Part shown: piece after piece, positions 33,247 to 40,807 of the stretch
Layout: each line of letters opens with the position of its first letter
How positions within the stretch are numbered: position 1 is the stretch's first letter
DNA from: VGJW01 sp035286125
GTDB taxonomy: Bacteria; Cyanobacteriota; Sericytochromatia; S15B-MN24; VGJW01
Length of the DNA: 43,748 nucleotides
Assembly: GCA_035286125.1 (NCBI GenBank)
Contig: JAYKIS010000057.1
Span: 1-43,748, forward strand
Reading direction: 5' to 3'
The notes under the pieces: model-generated
Seen by the model: only the letters and a program-made list of their open reading frames with translations
Database searches by the model: none
What the model was told of the DNA's origin: nothing
Position numbers and translations under genes: made by a program

Positions 33247-33651
33247 GTGGACGAGCGGGTTGTGGCGTCGCTGCGGAAACGGTTGCCGGACCTCCGCGCC
33301 GTCTGGCTGTTCGGGAGCCGGGCGCGGGGCGATGCCCTGCCGGACAGCGACTGGGACCTGGCCCTGCTGGGCCGCGATACGCTGGATGGGCTGTCTCTGC
33401 TGGATGTGGTTCACGAGGTCGAGACCCTGTGCGGAGGCGCGGTCGATCTCGTGGACTTGCGCCGGGCATCCGACGTGCTGGCCGTGCAGGTCCTGGACGA
33501 GGGGCGGCTCATCTGGGCCGCGTCCGAGGTCGAGGCAGAACTGTTCCTGCTGCACGCCTGGTCAGACCATCTCGACTTTCTGGAGGGTGAGGCCATCCGC
33601 GAGCGGACCATGGGGTCGGGATGGGGGCCGGAGCACCGTCGTGCCGGATGA
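33247..33651 (+). CDS. mntA: MntA-type minimal nucleotidyltransferase (antitoxin)
   Basis: 134 residues. The minimal nucleotidyltransferase signature GSX10DXD is exact: Gly23-Ser24, Asp35 and Asp37 in LFGSRARGDALPDSDWDLAL, with Asp67 (AVDLVDLRRA) as the third carboxylate. MntA antitoxins neutralise HepT by adding AMP to a Tyr in its active-site motif. The hepT gene follows with an 11-base overlap, the standard antitoxin-toxin order. The GTG start is chosen because it begins the conserved fold; upstream open frame runs through proS. TACGAT (33235-33240) just before the GTG looks like a -10 box, which would make the transcript leaderless. Confidence 0.88.
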   Translation: MDERVVASLRKRLPDLRAVWLFGSRARGDALPDSDWDLALLGRDTLDGLSLLDVVHEVETLCGGAVDLVDLRRASDVLAVQVLDEGRLIWAASEVEAELFLLHAWSDHLDFLEGEAIRERTMGSGWGPEHRRAG

Positions 33652-34057
33652 GGTCCTTCGCCTCAAGGCCGGGCAGGTCCGTCGTGCCGTCGGCCAGGTC
33701 CGCAGTTACATGGCCGGTGCCGCGTGGCTTGATGTGTCCTTCCTGGTGCAGGACGCCGTCTCCGCCAACTTGCAACGGGCTTGCGAATCCGCCATCGATG
33801 GCGCGCTGCGCTGGATGCGCAAGAGGCATCTGGGAGTCGCGGCAGAGCGCCGGGATGCATTCGTCACGCTTGCCCGTGCCGATTGCCTTCCTGTGGGGTT
33901 GGCCGAACGGCTGACACGGATGGTGGCGTTCCGGAACGCCCTCGTCCACACCTATGACCGTCTGGACCCCGCCGTGGTTCAGGCCGTGCTGGATTCAGGC
34001 CTCGACGATCTTCTGCAACTGGCCGAACGGCTCGAGCAGGAGGCGGCAGCGGCCTGA
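33641..34057 (+). CDS. hepT: HepT-type HEPN ribonuclease toxin
   Basis: 138 residues, all helical, DUF86/HepT family. The catalytic HEPN motif RX4HXY is present: Arg98, Asn99, His103 and Tyr105 in FRNALVHTY. HepT is an RNase toxin; the Tyr is the residue that its partner MntA AMPylates. An upstream segment (VSFLVQDAVSANLQRACESAIDGA) matches the family dimer region. GTG 33641 overlaps the end of mntA. All key residues are intact, so the pair is probably active. Confidence 0.88.
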   Translation: MPDEVLRLKAGQVRRAVGQVRSYMAGAAWLDVSFLVQDAVSANLQRACESAIDGALRWMRKRHLGVAAERRDAFVTLARADCLPVGLAERLTRMVAFRNALVHTYDRLDPAVVQAVLDSGLDDLLQLAERLEQEAAAA

Positions 34058-34073
34058 AGCTCCCGCCTGGCGC

Positions 34074-35558
34074 TCAGCGCCAGTCCATGCCCCAGCCGCC
34101 CACGATGTTGTTGCCGTTGCCGACGGTGACGCGCAGGACGGCAGGCCGTGTCACACCCGTGATGCCGACGGGCTGGGGCGCCTGCTGGTTGCCGCCCTGC
34201 TGGCCTGACGCGCAGCCCAGGTTGGGCAGGATGCGGCGCAGCTGCGTGGCGCCTGCAATGACGTCGGGACCATTGGTGTCGAGGTAGAACAGCTCCTGGT
34301 TGCGGGGGCTCCAGACGGGATTGCCTTCCTTGTAGTCCGACTGGGGGGCCGTGAAGGCGACCGTCAGCGCACAGCCGGACCCGCGGGGCTTGGCGATTTC
34401 CTGGATGACGATGCGCTGGAAACGGGACGAGGTCGACTGCGCATTGGCAACGGGACCGTTCTGCGTGTAGGCGATCCATTGGCCGTCCGGGCGCCACCGG
34501 GCCTCGACGGCATAGTCGCCGGTCTGGGACAGGTTGGTCAGCTGGTCGACGTAGCCCTGGCCCCCCGTGGTGCCGGTCTGGCGGTCGAAGGTGAACAGGT
34601 TCCACGCGGCGGTCGGGGTCCGGTTGTTGAGGTCACCCAGGGAGTTGGCCTGTGCGGAGACGACGAGGTCGATCTGGCCTGTCAGGTTGGGGTTGGCCGA
34701 GGGAAAGCGCTCGTCCGCCGCCGACGAGGTCAGCTGGGTGGGCACCGACCCTTGCTGGTCGGGAATGGCCCTGTAGATGTCGAAGCCCCGGTTGCCCCGG
34801 TTGCTCGCGAAGAGGATCTCGTTGCCCGGCCCCGTCCACGTGGGGTCCACGTTCAGGACGGCGGGTTCGGCGATGACCACGGTGCGGACGTCGCCGGCCG
34901 AGTCCACCGACTGGATGGCGGAACCGCCCGTCGTGCCCGAGTACTCGACATAGGCGATGCGCCTGCCGTCGGGTGAGATGGCAGGTTGTGTCCCCCGCAG
35001 CGCCTGGCCGGCACGGTTCTTGAGCGGCCTGATGTTGCGGACGACCTGGCTGACCTCGTCGACCACGCCGATGTAGAGGGGGCCGTTGCAGTCCGTCAGC
35101 GTGGCTCCGGGCTCGCAGGGCTGTCCCTGACCGGTCGTCGCGTTGGCCTCGTCCTTGAAGATCACGGTGCTGCCATTGAGGTTCATGGTCAGGACCTGGT
35201 CGACGACGGCCGTGCCGTCGATGACGCGTATCGTCACGCGGTCGCCGATGACCTGGTTGCCGGCGTTGTCGGGCGCGGCCGCCGTGAACGGCGCGATATA
35301 GGTGAACGTCCGGCTGCGGGTATCCGTCTGGATGATGCGGCCGCGGGCGGCGGTTGCCTGGAACTGCAGTTCGCGACCCGGGTTGGTGCTGGCCGTGACG
35401 GTGATGGTCGTCGATTCGCCGACGTAGAGCTGGTTGTTGGTCGCGGCGATCGAGTTGATGATCGGGTTCGGCCAGAAGCAGCCGGCACCCGCGCCTGCCA
35501 GCGCAAGGGCAAGCAGGGTGGCACCCGGCAGGCGCTGCAACGGGAATCGACGGGACAC
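34074..35558 (-). CDS. TolB-like beta-propeller lipoprotein
   Basis: 494 residues from GTG 35558, which has AGGAGG seven bases upstream; the in-frame ATG 35606 would give a needless 16-residue extension. A lipoprotein signal follows (LLALALAGAGAGC, Cys27). Residues ~35-110 look like an Ig/Big-type beta-sandwich (IAATNNQLYVGESTTITVTAS). From ~180 a TolB/PD40-like propeller follows with SPDGRRIAYVEYSG, LFASNRGNRGFDIYRA, RPDGQWIAYTQNG and NPVWSPRNQELFYLDTN. It is probably an extracytoplasmic binding protein. True TolB with Pal/TolA neighbours is not indicated. It converges on hepT, with 16 bases between them. Confidence 0.82.
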   Translation of the reverse strand: MSRRFPLQRLPGATLLALALAGAGAGCFWPNPIINSIAATNNQLYVGESTTITVTASTNPGRELQFQATAARGRIIQTDTRSRTFTYIAPFTAAAPDNAGNQVIGDRVTIRVIDGTAVVDQVLTMNLNGSTVIFKDEANATTGQGQPCEPGATLTDCNGPLYIGVVDEVSQVVRNIRPLKNRAGQALRGTQPAISPDGRRIAYVEYSGTTGGSAIQSVDSAGDVRTVVIAEPAVLNVDPTWTGPGNEILFASNRGNRGFDIYRAIPDQQGSVPTQLTSSAADERFPSANPNLTGQIDLVVSAQANSLGDLNNRTPTAAWNLFTFDRQTGTTGGQGYVDQLTNLSQTGDYAVEARWRPDGQWIAYTQNGPVANAQSTSSRFQRIVIQEIAKPRGSGCALTVAFTAPQSDYKEGNPVWSPRNQELFYLDTNGPDVIAGATQLRRILPNLGCASGQQGGNQQAPQPVGITGVTRPAVLRVTVGNGNNIVGGWGMDWR

Positions 35559-35666
35559 GGCTGGACCTCCTGGGCGCCGGCTCGCGGCAGGTCGCCTGTT
35601 CTCCACCTACCCCGCCCGCCCGGTGGCGTCAAGGACCAAGGACACAGCCCGGGCCTGGTCTCTCCA

Positions 35667-35948
35667 TCACCGGGAGACGGTCGTTCCCGCGATGGCGTCC
35701 ACGATGCCCAGGATGACGGCGTGCACGGGCGCATCGTCCTTGCCGAAGGCGATGCGTGCACTGCCGCCCTCGCGGGCCACCAGCACCGTGGCGCCGGGAC
35801 CGGCCTGCACGAGGTCGATGGCCACGAAGGAGGTGCCCCTGGGGGTGCCGTCGGGTTGGATGGGCTGCACCTGCATCAGCTTGTGCCCCTCGAGGTCGGG
35901 GTGCTTCAGGGTGGCGACGACGGTGCCCGTGACCTTGGCCAGCAGCAT
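35667..35948 (-). CDS. BMC shell vertex pentamer protein (EutN/CcmL family), copy 3
   Basis: 93 residues of the BMC-P family: MLLAKVTGTVVATLKHPDLEG, LMQVQPIQPDG, AIDLVQAGPGATVLVAREGGSAR, and AVILGIVDAI. Pentamers cap the icosahedral vertices of microcompartment shells. ATG 35948 is preferred because it begins the family fold and has GAGGAGG upstream, overlapping the stop of the preceding BMC-P gene; the frame stays open to 36017. It is the last gene of the operon visible, and 108 bases separate it from the TolB-like gene, with no terminator hairpin that I could see. Confidence 0.93.
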   Translation of the reverse strand: MLLAKVTGTVVATLKHPDLEGHKLMQVQPIQPDGTPRGTSFVAIDLVQAGPGATVLVAREGGSARIAFGKDDAPVHAVILGIVDAIAGTTVSR

Positions 35949-35952
35949 GTCC

Positions 35953-36228
35953 CTAGGCCTCCTCGTCCTTGTCCGCCCGGTCGACGATGCCGACGATGCC
36001 GGCGTCGACCGGGGCAAAGCTGTCCGGCAGGGCGAGGGCCGCCTCGCGCCCGAGCACGCAGAAGGCGCGCTCGCCTACGCCGACGCCGATGCTGTCGGTC
36101 GCGACGAGCGGCTGACCGGCGGGGCGCCCTTCATCGTCGAGGGGTTGCACGAGCATCAGCTTGATGCCCTGAAGGGAGGGGTCCTTCAGGGTGGCTACCA
36201 AGGAACCGATGACTTCGCCGACGAACAT
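35953..36228 (-). CDS. BMC shell vertex pentamer protein (EutN/CcmL family), copy 2
   Basis: 91 residues: MFVGEVIGSLVATLKDPSLQG, KLMLVQPLDDEG, LVATDSIGVGVGERAFCVLGREAA and VDAGIVGIVD are all typical of BMC-P. It is closest in the window to the copy at 35667. Both genes are preceded by the same 12 bases, AGGAGGCCTAGG, in which the upstream gene's stop codon and the ribosome binding site overlap. Different BMC-P paralogues in one locus may sit at different vertices or carry different partners; that is not decided here. Confidence 0.93.
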   Translation of the reverse strand: MFVGEVIGSLVATLKDPSLQGIKLMLVQPLDDEGRPAGQPLVATDSIGVGVGERAFCVLGREAALALPDSFAPVDAGIVGIVDRADKDEEA

Positions 36229-36232
36229 GGGC

Positions 36233-37216
36233 CTAGGCCTCCTGCCAATGGACCCAGAGGTCCGGATGGGGACTGGGCAGCACCAGCGTCCGGCAGGTCA
36301 GGCCCAGAGGGTCGAGGTGGGCCCGGGCCGCCGTCACGGCGACCTCCAGGTCCTCGAGCCCGCCGCCCAGCACGAACCACGCCTTGCCGCCCAGGCCGTC
36401 GGCCAGCTTGATCAGGTGCAGGCGCACGTCGGCTACCTTGAGCGCGGCATCGGCCGCCGCGAGGGCTCCGGCGCAGGCAAACGACTCGACGAGGGCGACG
36501 GGACTGCCGGCATCCGGTGTCGCGGTGCCCGTGCGCAAGCGCAGCAGCAGGTCGGATGCAGCGTGGGGCAGCAGCATCGCATCCACCAGGACCTCGGGGG
36601 CCACGGCTCTTCCGGCCTGCATCGACTCCTCGACCTCGGCCACCGCGCCCGCGAAGACCACGAGGCCCTTGCCGGGGCTTGCCGGGCGCACAAGCAGCAG
36701 GTCGACGGGAGCTCGCTTGCAGACGGCGTCGGCTGCCTCCCACGCTGCGACGACGGATCCGAACTCGAGCATCGCGAGTGCCGGGGCCTCGTCGGCCGGT
36801 CGGCCTTCGTGCAGGCCGCGCCAGGCCGTTGTGCCGGTCGGTTCCGACCGGATGGGCCGGACACACGTGCTTGGGGCCGTTTCATCGTGAGGGGGTTCGT
36901 CCGGGGGAGGGACGTCGAATTCGGGATCAGGCCATGCCTCGGCATCCAGGAGGGAAGGGGCATCGGGTTCGGCTTCCGGCGGCAAATCACGAGGGTCGAG
37001 GCCTTCGGCTTGCTCGAGGGTCTCGTCGAGCAGGTCTTCGTGGATGGGTACGTCGAACTCGGCATCGGGCCATGCTTCGTCGCGCAGGTTCGGGGCGTCC
37101 GGCTCAGGCCCGGGCGGCAGCGCATGTTCCGAGGCCACGGGTCCGGGCTTGCCCGGCGGCTGATCGCCCGGAAGGCGCGGCTTGAACGGGAACGAGTCGC
37201 GAATCTCGTCCGTCAT
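36233..37216 (-). CDS. Tandem-domain BMC shell trimer (HO_5812-like) with long acidic N-terminal tail
   Basis: 327 residues from ATG 37216, which overlaps the stop of the PduS-like gene (ATGA). Residues ~146-325 are two BMC domains in tandem (LAMLEFGSVVAAWEAADAVC, VVFAGAVAEVEESMQAG; then PVALVESFACAGALAAADAALK, AWFVLGGGLEDLEVAVTAA), matching the BMC-T1 type of Haliangium ochraceum. Trimers form pseudo-hexameric tiles of the shell. The first 145 residues are extra: acidic and Pro-rich, with two copies of EPDAPxLxDxAWPDxEFDVP (about 38-57 and 83-103, with one or two inserted residues in the second). BMC-T proteins of this class normally have only a short tail. It may recruit enzymes or other shell parts. 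Confidence 0.88.
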   Translation of the reverse strand: MTDEIRDSFPFKPRLPGDQPPGKPGPVASEHALPPGPEPDAPNLRDEAWPDAEFDVPIHEDLLDETLEQAEGLDPRDLPPEAEPDAPSLLDAEAWPDPEFDVPPPDEPPHDETAPSTCVRPIRSEPTGTTAWRGLHEGRPADEAPALAMLEFGSVVAAWEAADAVCKRAPVDLLLVRPASPGKGLVVFAGAVAEVEESMQAGRAVAPEVLVDAMLLPHAASDLLLRLRTGTATPDAGSPVALVESFACAGALAAADAALKVADVRLHLIKLADGLGGKAWFVLGGGLEDLEVAVTAARAHLDPLGLTCRTLVLPSPHPDLWVHWQEA

Positions 37217-38589
37217 GCGAGGACCTCGAGCTGGCCGGGGCTCCAGGCGAGCCTGCCCGAGATCGGGGCGACGAGGCGCCACCCGCCGTGGGCGTGGGGG
37301 GCAAGCGCTACAGGCTGGCCGGCCTTGACCTGGCCGTCTTCGGGCCACAGCGGGGCGAGCGGCACGTCACCGTCACCGATGAGCGGAACCCGGACCTTGC
37401 GGGGGTGGTGAGCGGCCGGCTCGGCCACAGCCGTCGGCCGCCGTACGCGCAGGCGCTCCAGCAACGCATCCTCGCCCAACCGGAAATGGTGGGCCGCAGG
37501 TCCCGTCATGGCACCGGTCACGCGGGAGGGCGTCCCGGCCGGGGCGGCCGTGCGCGGCACGCCGCCTGAGACGAGTCCCTCGCGCAGGGCCACCAGCAGG
37601 GCCGCCGGGTTGACCTCGGAGGGGCAGGCGGCCACGCTGCAGATGCCGCACGCCCCGCAGTGCCGGGCACCCAGCAGGAGCTCGGCCTGTGCCTCCTGAC
37701 CGTGGGCCGCGAGGCGCACGAGGCGATGCGGCACCAGGCCCGTGGCCTCATGCGGGGGGTGACCGGAGGCACCGGACGCCGGCACATCCGCCGAGGGGCA
37801 CCAGTCCGTACAGGCGGTGCACGTCCCGCAGAGCGAAAGGGCACGCTTCAGGGCGACGTCGACGGGAACCCGACGATGGCGTGAGGCTGCGTGGTCTTTG
37901 GGCAGCATCTGGATCCAGTGCAGGTCCGCGCCCACGTATTCCCCGGCGTCGAGCCGACGGCCCGAGAGGGCGCCCCCGGCCCAGGCCTCGGTATCGGGGA
38001 TTGTCTCGAGGATGGGCGCGAGCGGGCTTCCCAGCGGTAGCAGCCACGATCGGACGACACCCTGGGCATCGGTGCTCGTCAGGAGGCGTGGTGCCGGCAC
38101 CTGCCCCCCGGCGCGCAAGCCCAGTTGCCAGAGGCCGACGGTATCCAGCACGAGGACGCCGGCCTCGGCGGCGGCTTGCCATCCCGGGAAGGCGTGGCCC
38201 ATCCGGGCCAGCCAGGCATGTTCCGTCGCGGCGGCGGGATAGCGATCCGGCAGCACGAGCACGCTCGCGCCGTCGAGCCGGGGCCGCAGGGTGTCGAGGT
38301 CGACCAGCCGGGCGGTGGTCGAGGACAGGGCGATCTCGATGCGTGACCGTGCGCCGCCGTGGCACCCGGCAAGGACCTCGAGCGCCAGCAGCAGCTCGGT
38401 TGCCTGGTGCTGCCAGAGCACGGCATCCGTCGGGCAGGCGGGATCGGCCGACGTGGGGACGACGAGGACGCGCTGCCACGCGGCCCCGAGGCGCAGGTGG
38501 AGGGGCCGTCCCTGTCCGTCCAGCAGGCCGGCATCCCGGGCCGCCGCGGCGAGGGCGGCGGGACGGGCGGTGGCGGCGTGCAGGGCCAT
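37213..38589 (-). CDS. PduS/RnfC-like Fe-S protein of the microcompartment
   Basis: 458 residues. Two ferredoxin-like [4Fe-4S] motifs are intact: CGTCTACTDWCP (Cys254, 257, 260, 264) and CGACGICSVAACP (Cys311, 314, 317, 322). The C-terminal barrel-sandwich part (VPLIGDGDVPLAPLWPEDGQVKAGQPVAL) matches PduS/RnfC. PduS is a flavin- and NADH-dependent electron carrier in B12 metabolosomes. The N-terminal glycine loop expected for FMN/NADH (GAGGAGFPTH) is replaced by DGQGRPLHLRL, so flavin or nucleotide binding is doubtful. No B12-dependent enzyme is in view. It may therefore pass electrons across the shell, or recycle NAD for the aldehyde dehydrogenase, in a changed way. It starts 11 bases after the dehydrogenase gene. 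Confidence 0.83.
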   Translation of the reverse strand: MALHAATARPAALAAAARDAGLLDGQGRPLHLRLGAAWQRVLVVPTSADPACPTDAVLWQHQATELLLALEVLAGCHGGARSRIEIALSSTTARLVDLDTLRPRLDGASVLVLPDRYPAAATEHAWLARMGHAFPGWQAAAEAGVLVLDTVGLWQLGLRAGGQVPAPRLLTSTDAQGVVRSWLLPLGSPLAPILETIPDTEAWAGGALSGRRLDAGEYVGADLHWIQMLPKDHAASRHRRVPVDVALKRALSLCGTCTACTDWCPSADVPASGASGHPPHEATGLVPHRLVRLAAHGQEAQAELLLGARHCGACGICSVAACPSEVNPAALLVALREGLVSGGVPRTAAPAGTPSRVTGAMTGPAAHHFRLGEDALLERLRVRRPTAVAEPAAHHPRKVRVPLIGDGDVPLAPLWPEDGQVKAGQPVALAPHAHGGWRLVAPISGRLAWSPGQLEVLA

Positions 38590-38600
38590 CGGTGCAGGGA

Positions 38601-40034
38601 CTAGACGATCCGCAGGGCGTCGACGAGCGCGCAGCGGCGCATCCGCGAGAAGTGCCGGGCGTAAGTGAGGCCCTCTCCCGTGGGATGGGCGATGGTGAAC
38701 GAGGTCGGGCCTTCCCCGCCCTCGCCCAGGCCCGAGTAATGGGCGCCGTTCTTGACGAAGATGGCCGTGTTCATGACCCGGGCCATCTCGCTCATCCGGT
38801 CGATGCGGCGGCTGTGGATGCTCGAGGTGTGGCCGTAGCCGTGCTCGACCTCGCGGGCCAGCTCGAGGCCCTCATGGAAGTCCCTCACCCGGGTGAAGGG
38901 GATGACGGGCATCAGCTGCTCCGTATGCAGCAGCGTGTGGTTGCGGTTGACCTCGGCGAGGACCATCTTGACCTCGGGGCCGACGTTGATGCCGATCTCC
39001 CGCAGGATCACGCTGGCGTCCTTGCCGACGAACTTCTTGTTGACGTCCGAATGCTGGCCGGGGCCGCGGTCGGTAGCGAGGATGGCCTTCATCAGGCGCT
39101 CGGTCTGGTCGGCATCGGCCTCGAAGGCACCCGCCTTGCGCATGTGGCCCTTGAGCTCGTCGGCGATCGACGCGACGGCGATGAATTCCTTCTCGTCGCA
39201 GCAGATGATGTTGTTGTCGAAGGACGCACCATTGACCATGTCGCGGGCGGCCTTCTCGAGGTCGGCCGTCTCGTCACACAGCGAGGGAGGGTTGCCCGGA
39301 CCCGCCGCGATCGTCTTCTTGCCCGAGGCCATCGCTGCCTTGACGACGCCCGGGCCACCGGTGACGACCAGCAGGCGGATGCCGGGGTGCTTCATCAGCG
39401 CGGTCGCCGTTTCCATCGTGGGCTCGGCGATGGTGGTGATGAGGTCGGGCGGGCCACCTGCCGACACGATGGCGCGGTTGAGCAGGCCGATCGTCAGGTG
39501 GGTGACGCGCTTCGCGCTGGGGTGGGGTTGGAAGACCACGGCATTGCCGGCGGCGATCATGCCGATGGCGTTGCAGATGACGGTCTCGGACGGGTTGGTG
39601 GTGGGGCAGATGGCCCCGATGACGCCCCACGGGGCGAATTCGTAGAGCGTCAGGCCGTGGTCGCCGGTCCAGACCTGCGAGGTGAGGTCCTCGGTGCCGG
39701 GCGTCTTGTTGGTGACGAGGCGGTTCTTGATGACCTTGTGGTCGACCCGGCCGAGGCCCGTTTCCTCGACGGCAAGCCGGGCGATGGTCTCGAGGTTGTC
39801 GCGCATCATCGCGCGCATCGCCTCGATGATGCGCGCCCTGTCGGCCATCGAGCGATGCCACTCGAGGGTCTGCTGGGCCTTGTTGGCGGCCGCGACCGCC
39901 GCGTCGAGCGTCGGGTAGACGCCCTCGACGGTCCCGCCGCCCGGCACGGCCGCGATGCGGCCGCCCCCGCCGTCCTCGACGCGCTGGAGCACGCGTTGGA
40001 CGAGGGCGCTCAACTGGGCCTGGGACATCGACAT
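38601..40034 (-). CDS. CoA-acylating aldehyde dehydrogenase (PduP/EutE type)
   Basis: 477 residues, normal for microcompartment acylating aldehyde dehydrogenases. It converts an aldehyde, CoA and NAD to acyl-CoA and NADH; acetaldehyde is the likely substrate here because DeoC releases it. Seen are APWGVIGAICPTTNPSETV, GNAVVFQPHPSAK, LLVVTGGPGVVKAAM, AGPGNPP, FDNNIICCDEKE with nucleophile Cys278 or Cys279 (Cys278 by alignment to PduP), EQLMPVIPFTRV and HTSSIHSRR. The N-terminal ~20 residues (QAQLSALVQRVLQRVED) form an amphipathic helix followed by a Gly-rich linker, the form of an encapsulation peptide that docks cargo inside the shell. It is the core enzyme of the compartment. Confidence 0.93.
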   Translation of the reverse strand: MSMSQAQLSALVQRVLQRVEDGGGGRIAAVPGGGTVEGVYPTLDAAVAAANKAQQTLEWHRSMADRARIIEAMRAMMRDNLETIARLAVEETGLGRVDHKVIKNRLVTNKTPGTEDLTSQVWTGDHGLTLYEFAPWGVIGAICPTTNPSETVICNAIGMIAAGNAVVFQPHPSAKRVTHLTIGLLNRAIVSAGGPPDLITTIAEPTMETATALMKHPGIRLLVVTGGPGVVKAAMASGKKTIAAGPGNPPSLCDETADLEKAARDMVNGASFDNNIICCDEKEFIAVASIADELKGHMRKAGAFEADADQTERLMKAILATDRGPGQHSDVNKKFVGKDASVILREIGINVGPEVKMVLAEVNRNHTLLHTEQLMPVIPFTRVRDFHEGLELAREVEHGYGHTSSIHSRRIDRMSEMARVMNTAIFVKNGAHYSGLGEGGEGPTSFTIAHPTGEGLTYARHFSRMRRCALVDALRIV

Positions 40035-40082
40035 GGGGCTGGGGTCTCCGGGTGGGGGACGCGGAAGGGGCAGGCCGGGCGC

Positions 40083-40397
40083 CTACCAGGACGCGACGGG
40101 CAGGGCCGTGTCCTTCTGGAACCGGGTGACGCCGTGGACATCCCAGGTATCGACGATGGCCATGATGGTGGCGTCGATGGGCTTGCCCTCGGTCGCACGG
40201 GTGTTGCGGGCGCTCGAGCCTGTCGCATAGAGCACGACCTCGCCCTCGCCGGCACCCACGGAGTCCGCGGCGATGACGTAGCCCGAGGTCTCGCGGGCCT
40301 CGATGTCCAGTTGCTGGACCACCAGCAGCTTGCTGCCAAGCAGCTTGGGGTCTTTCTGGTCGGCCACCAGCGAGCCGACGACGCGTCCGATCAGCAT
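40083..40397 (-). CDS. BMC shell vertex pentamer protein (EutN/CcmL family), copy 1
   Basis: 104 residues: MLIGRVVGSLVADQKDPKLLGSKLLVVQQLD, SVGAGEGEVVLYATGSSAR and DATIMAIVDTWDV are typical of BMC-P. The GSSAR loop is the most canonical of the three BMC-P copies in this operon. GGAGG lies six bases before the ATG. It is separated from the BMC-H gene by 73 bases holding a strong hairpin, so its level may be set below that of the hexamer. Confidence 0.94.
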   Translation of the reverse strand: MLIGRVVGSLVADQKDPKLLGSKLLVVQQLDIEARETSGYVIAADSVGAGEGEVVLYATGSSARNTRATEGKPIDATIMAIVDTWDVHGVTRFQKDTALPVASW

Positions 40398-40422
40398 CGG
40401 GTTCCTCCGTTCAGGCGACGCC

Positions 40423-40451
40423 CCGGGACCCGGCCACTGGGCCGGGCCCGG
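40423..40451 (-). promoter_or_regulatory. Intra-operon hairpin just after the BMC-H gene
   Basis: A 12-base-pair GC stem with a single bulged base (A at 40428) and a 4-base loop (40436-40439). It lies in the gap between the BMC-H stop and the BMC-P start. It has no U tract, so partial termination or mRNA stabilisation of the upstream BMC-H message is more likely than full termination. Hexamer subunits are needed in large excess over pentamers. Confidence 0.5.
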
Positions 40452-40470
40452 ACGTCACGCAGGGGGTCGA

Positions 40471-40764
40471 TCAGGCCTTGGCGCCGTCGCCGCGACCGAG
40501 CGGCATGACCGCGTCGATGTTGGCATGCGGGCGGGCAATGACGTGGACGGCGACGACCTCGCCGACCTTCTCGGCGGCGCGCGAGCCGGCCTCGGTCGCG
40601 GCCTTCACGGCGGCGACGTCACCGCGGACGATGGCGGTCACGAAGCCGCCACCGGTCTTCTCGTAGGTCACGAGTTCGACCTTGGCCGCCTTGACCATCG
40701 CGTCCGAGGCCTCGACGAGGGCAGCGAAGCTCTTGGTCTCGATCATGCCGAGCGCATCAGCCAT
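40471..40764 (-). CDS. BMC shell hexamer protein (PduA/EutM family)
   Basis: 97 residues, a single BMC domain: ADALGMIETKSFAALVEASDAMVKAAKVELVTYEKTGG, FVTAIVRGDVAAVKAATEAG, and VVAVHVIARPHANIDAVMPLG. It closely follows the Haliangium ochraceum BMC-H HO_5815 as I remember it. Hexamers tile the shell facets and form the main pores. It is the only BMC-H gene in the locus. AAGGAGA seven bases before the ATG is the best ribosome binding site in the operon, fitting high expression. Confidence 0.96.
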   Translation of the reverse strand: MADALGMIETKSFAALVEASDAMVKAAKVELVTYEKTGGGFVTAIVRGDVAAVKAATEAGSRAAEKVGEVVAVHVIARPHANIDAVMPLGRGDGAKA

Positions 40765-40807
40765 GGGTGTTTCTCCTTAGGTGTGGGTGGGTAGGGGGGC
40801 GAGGGGG

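Noticed and set aside
34074..35558. TolB of the Tol-Pal system
   Set aside because: It has a lipobox and a Big-like domain, and no tolA, tolQ, tolR or pal neighbours; only the propeller is shared.
37689..40508. Plus-strand open frame of 939 codons opposite the BMC operon
   Set aside because: It is antisense to genes with clear family motifs; the translation is Arg/Gly/Pro/Asp-rich and repetitive, typical of the complement of high-GC coding sequence.
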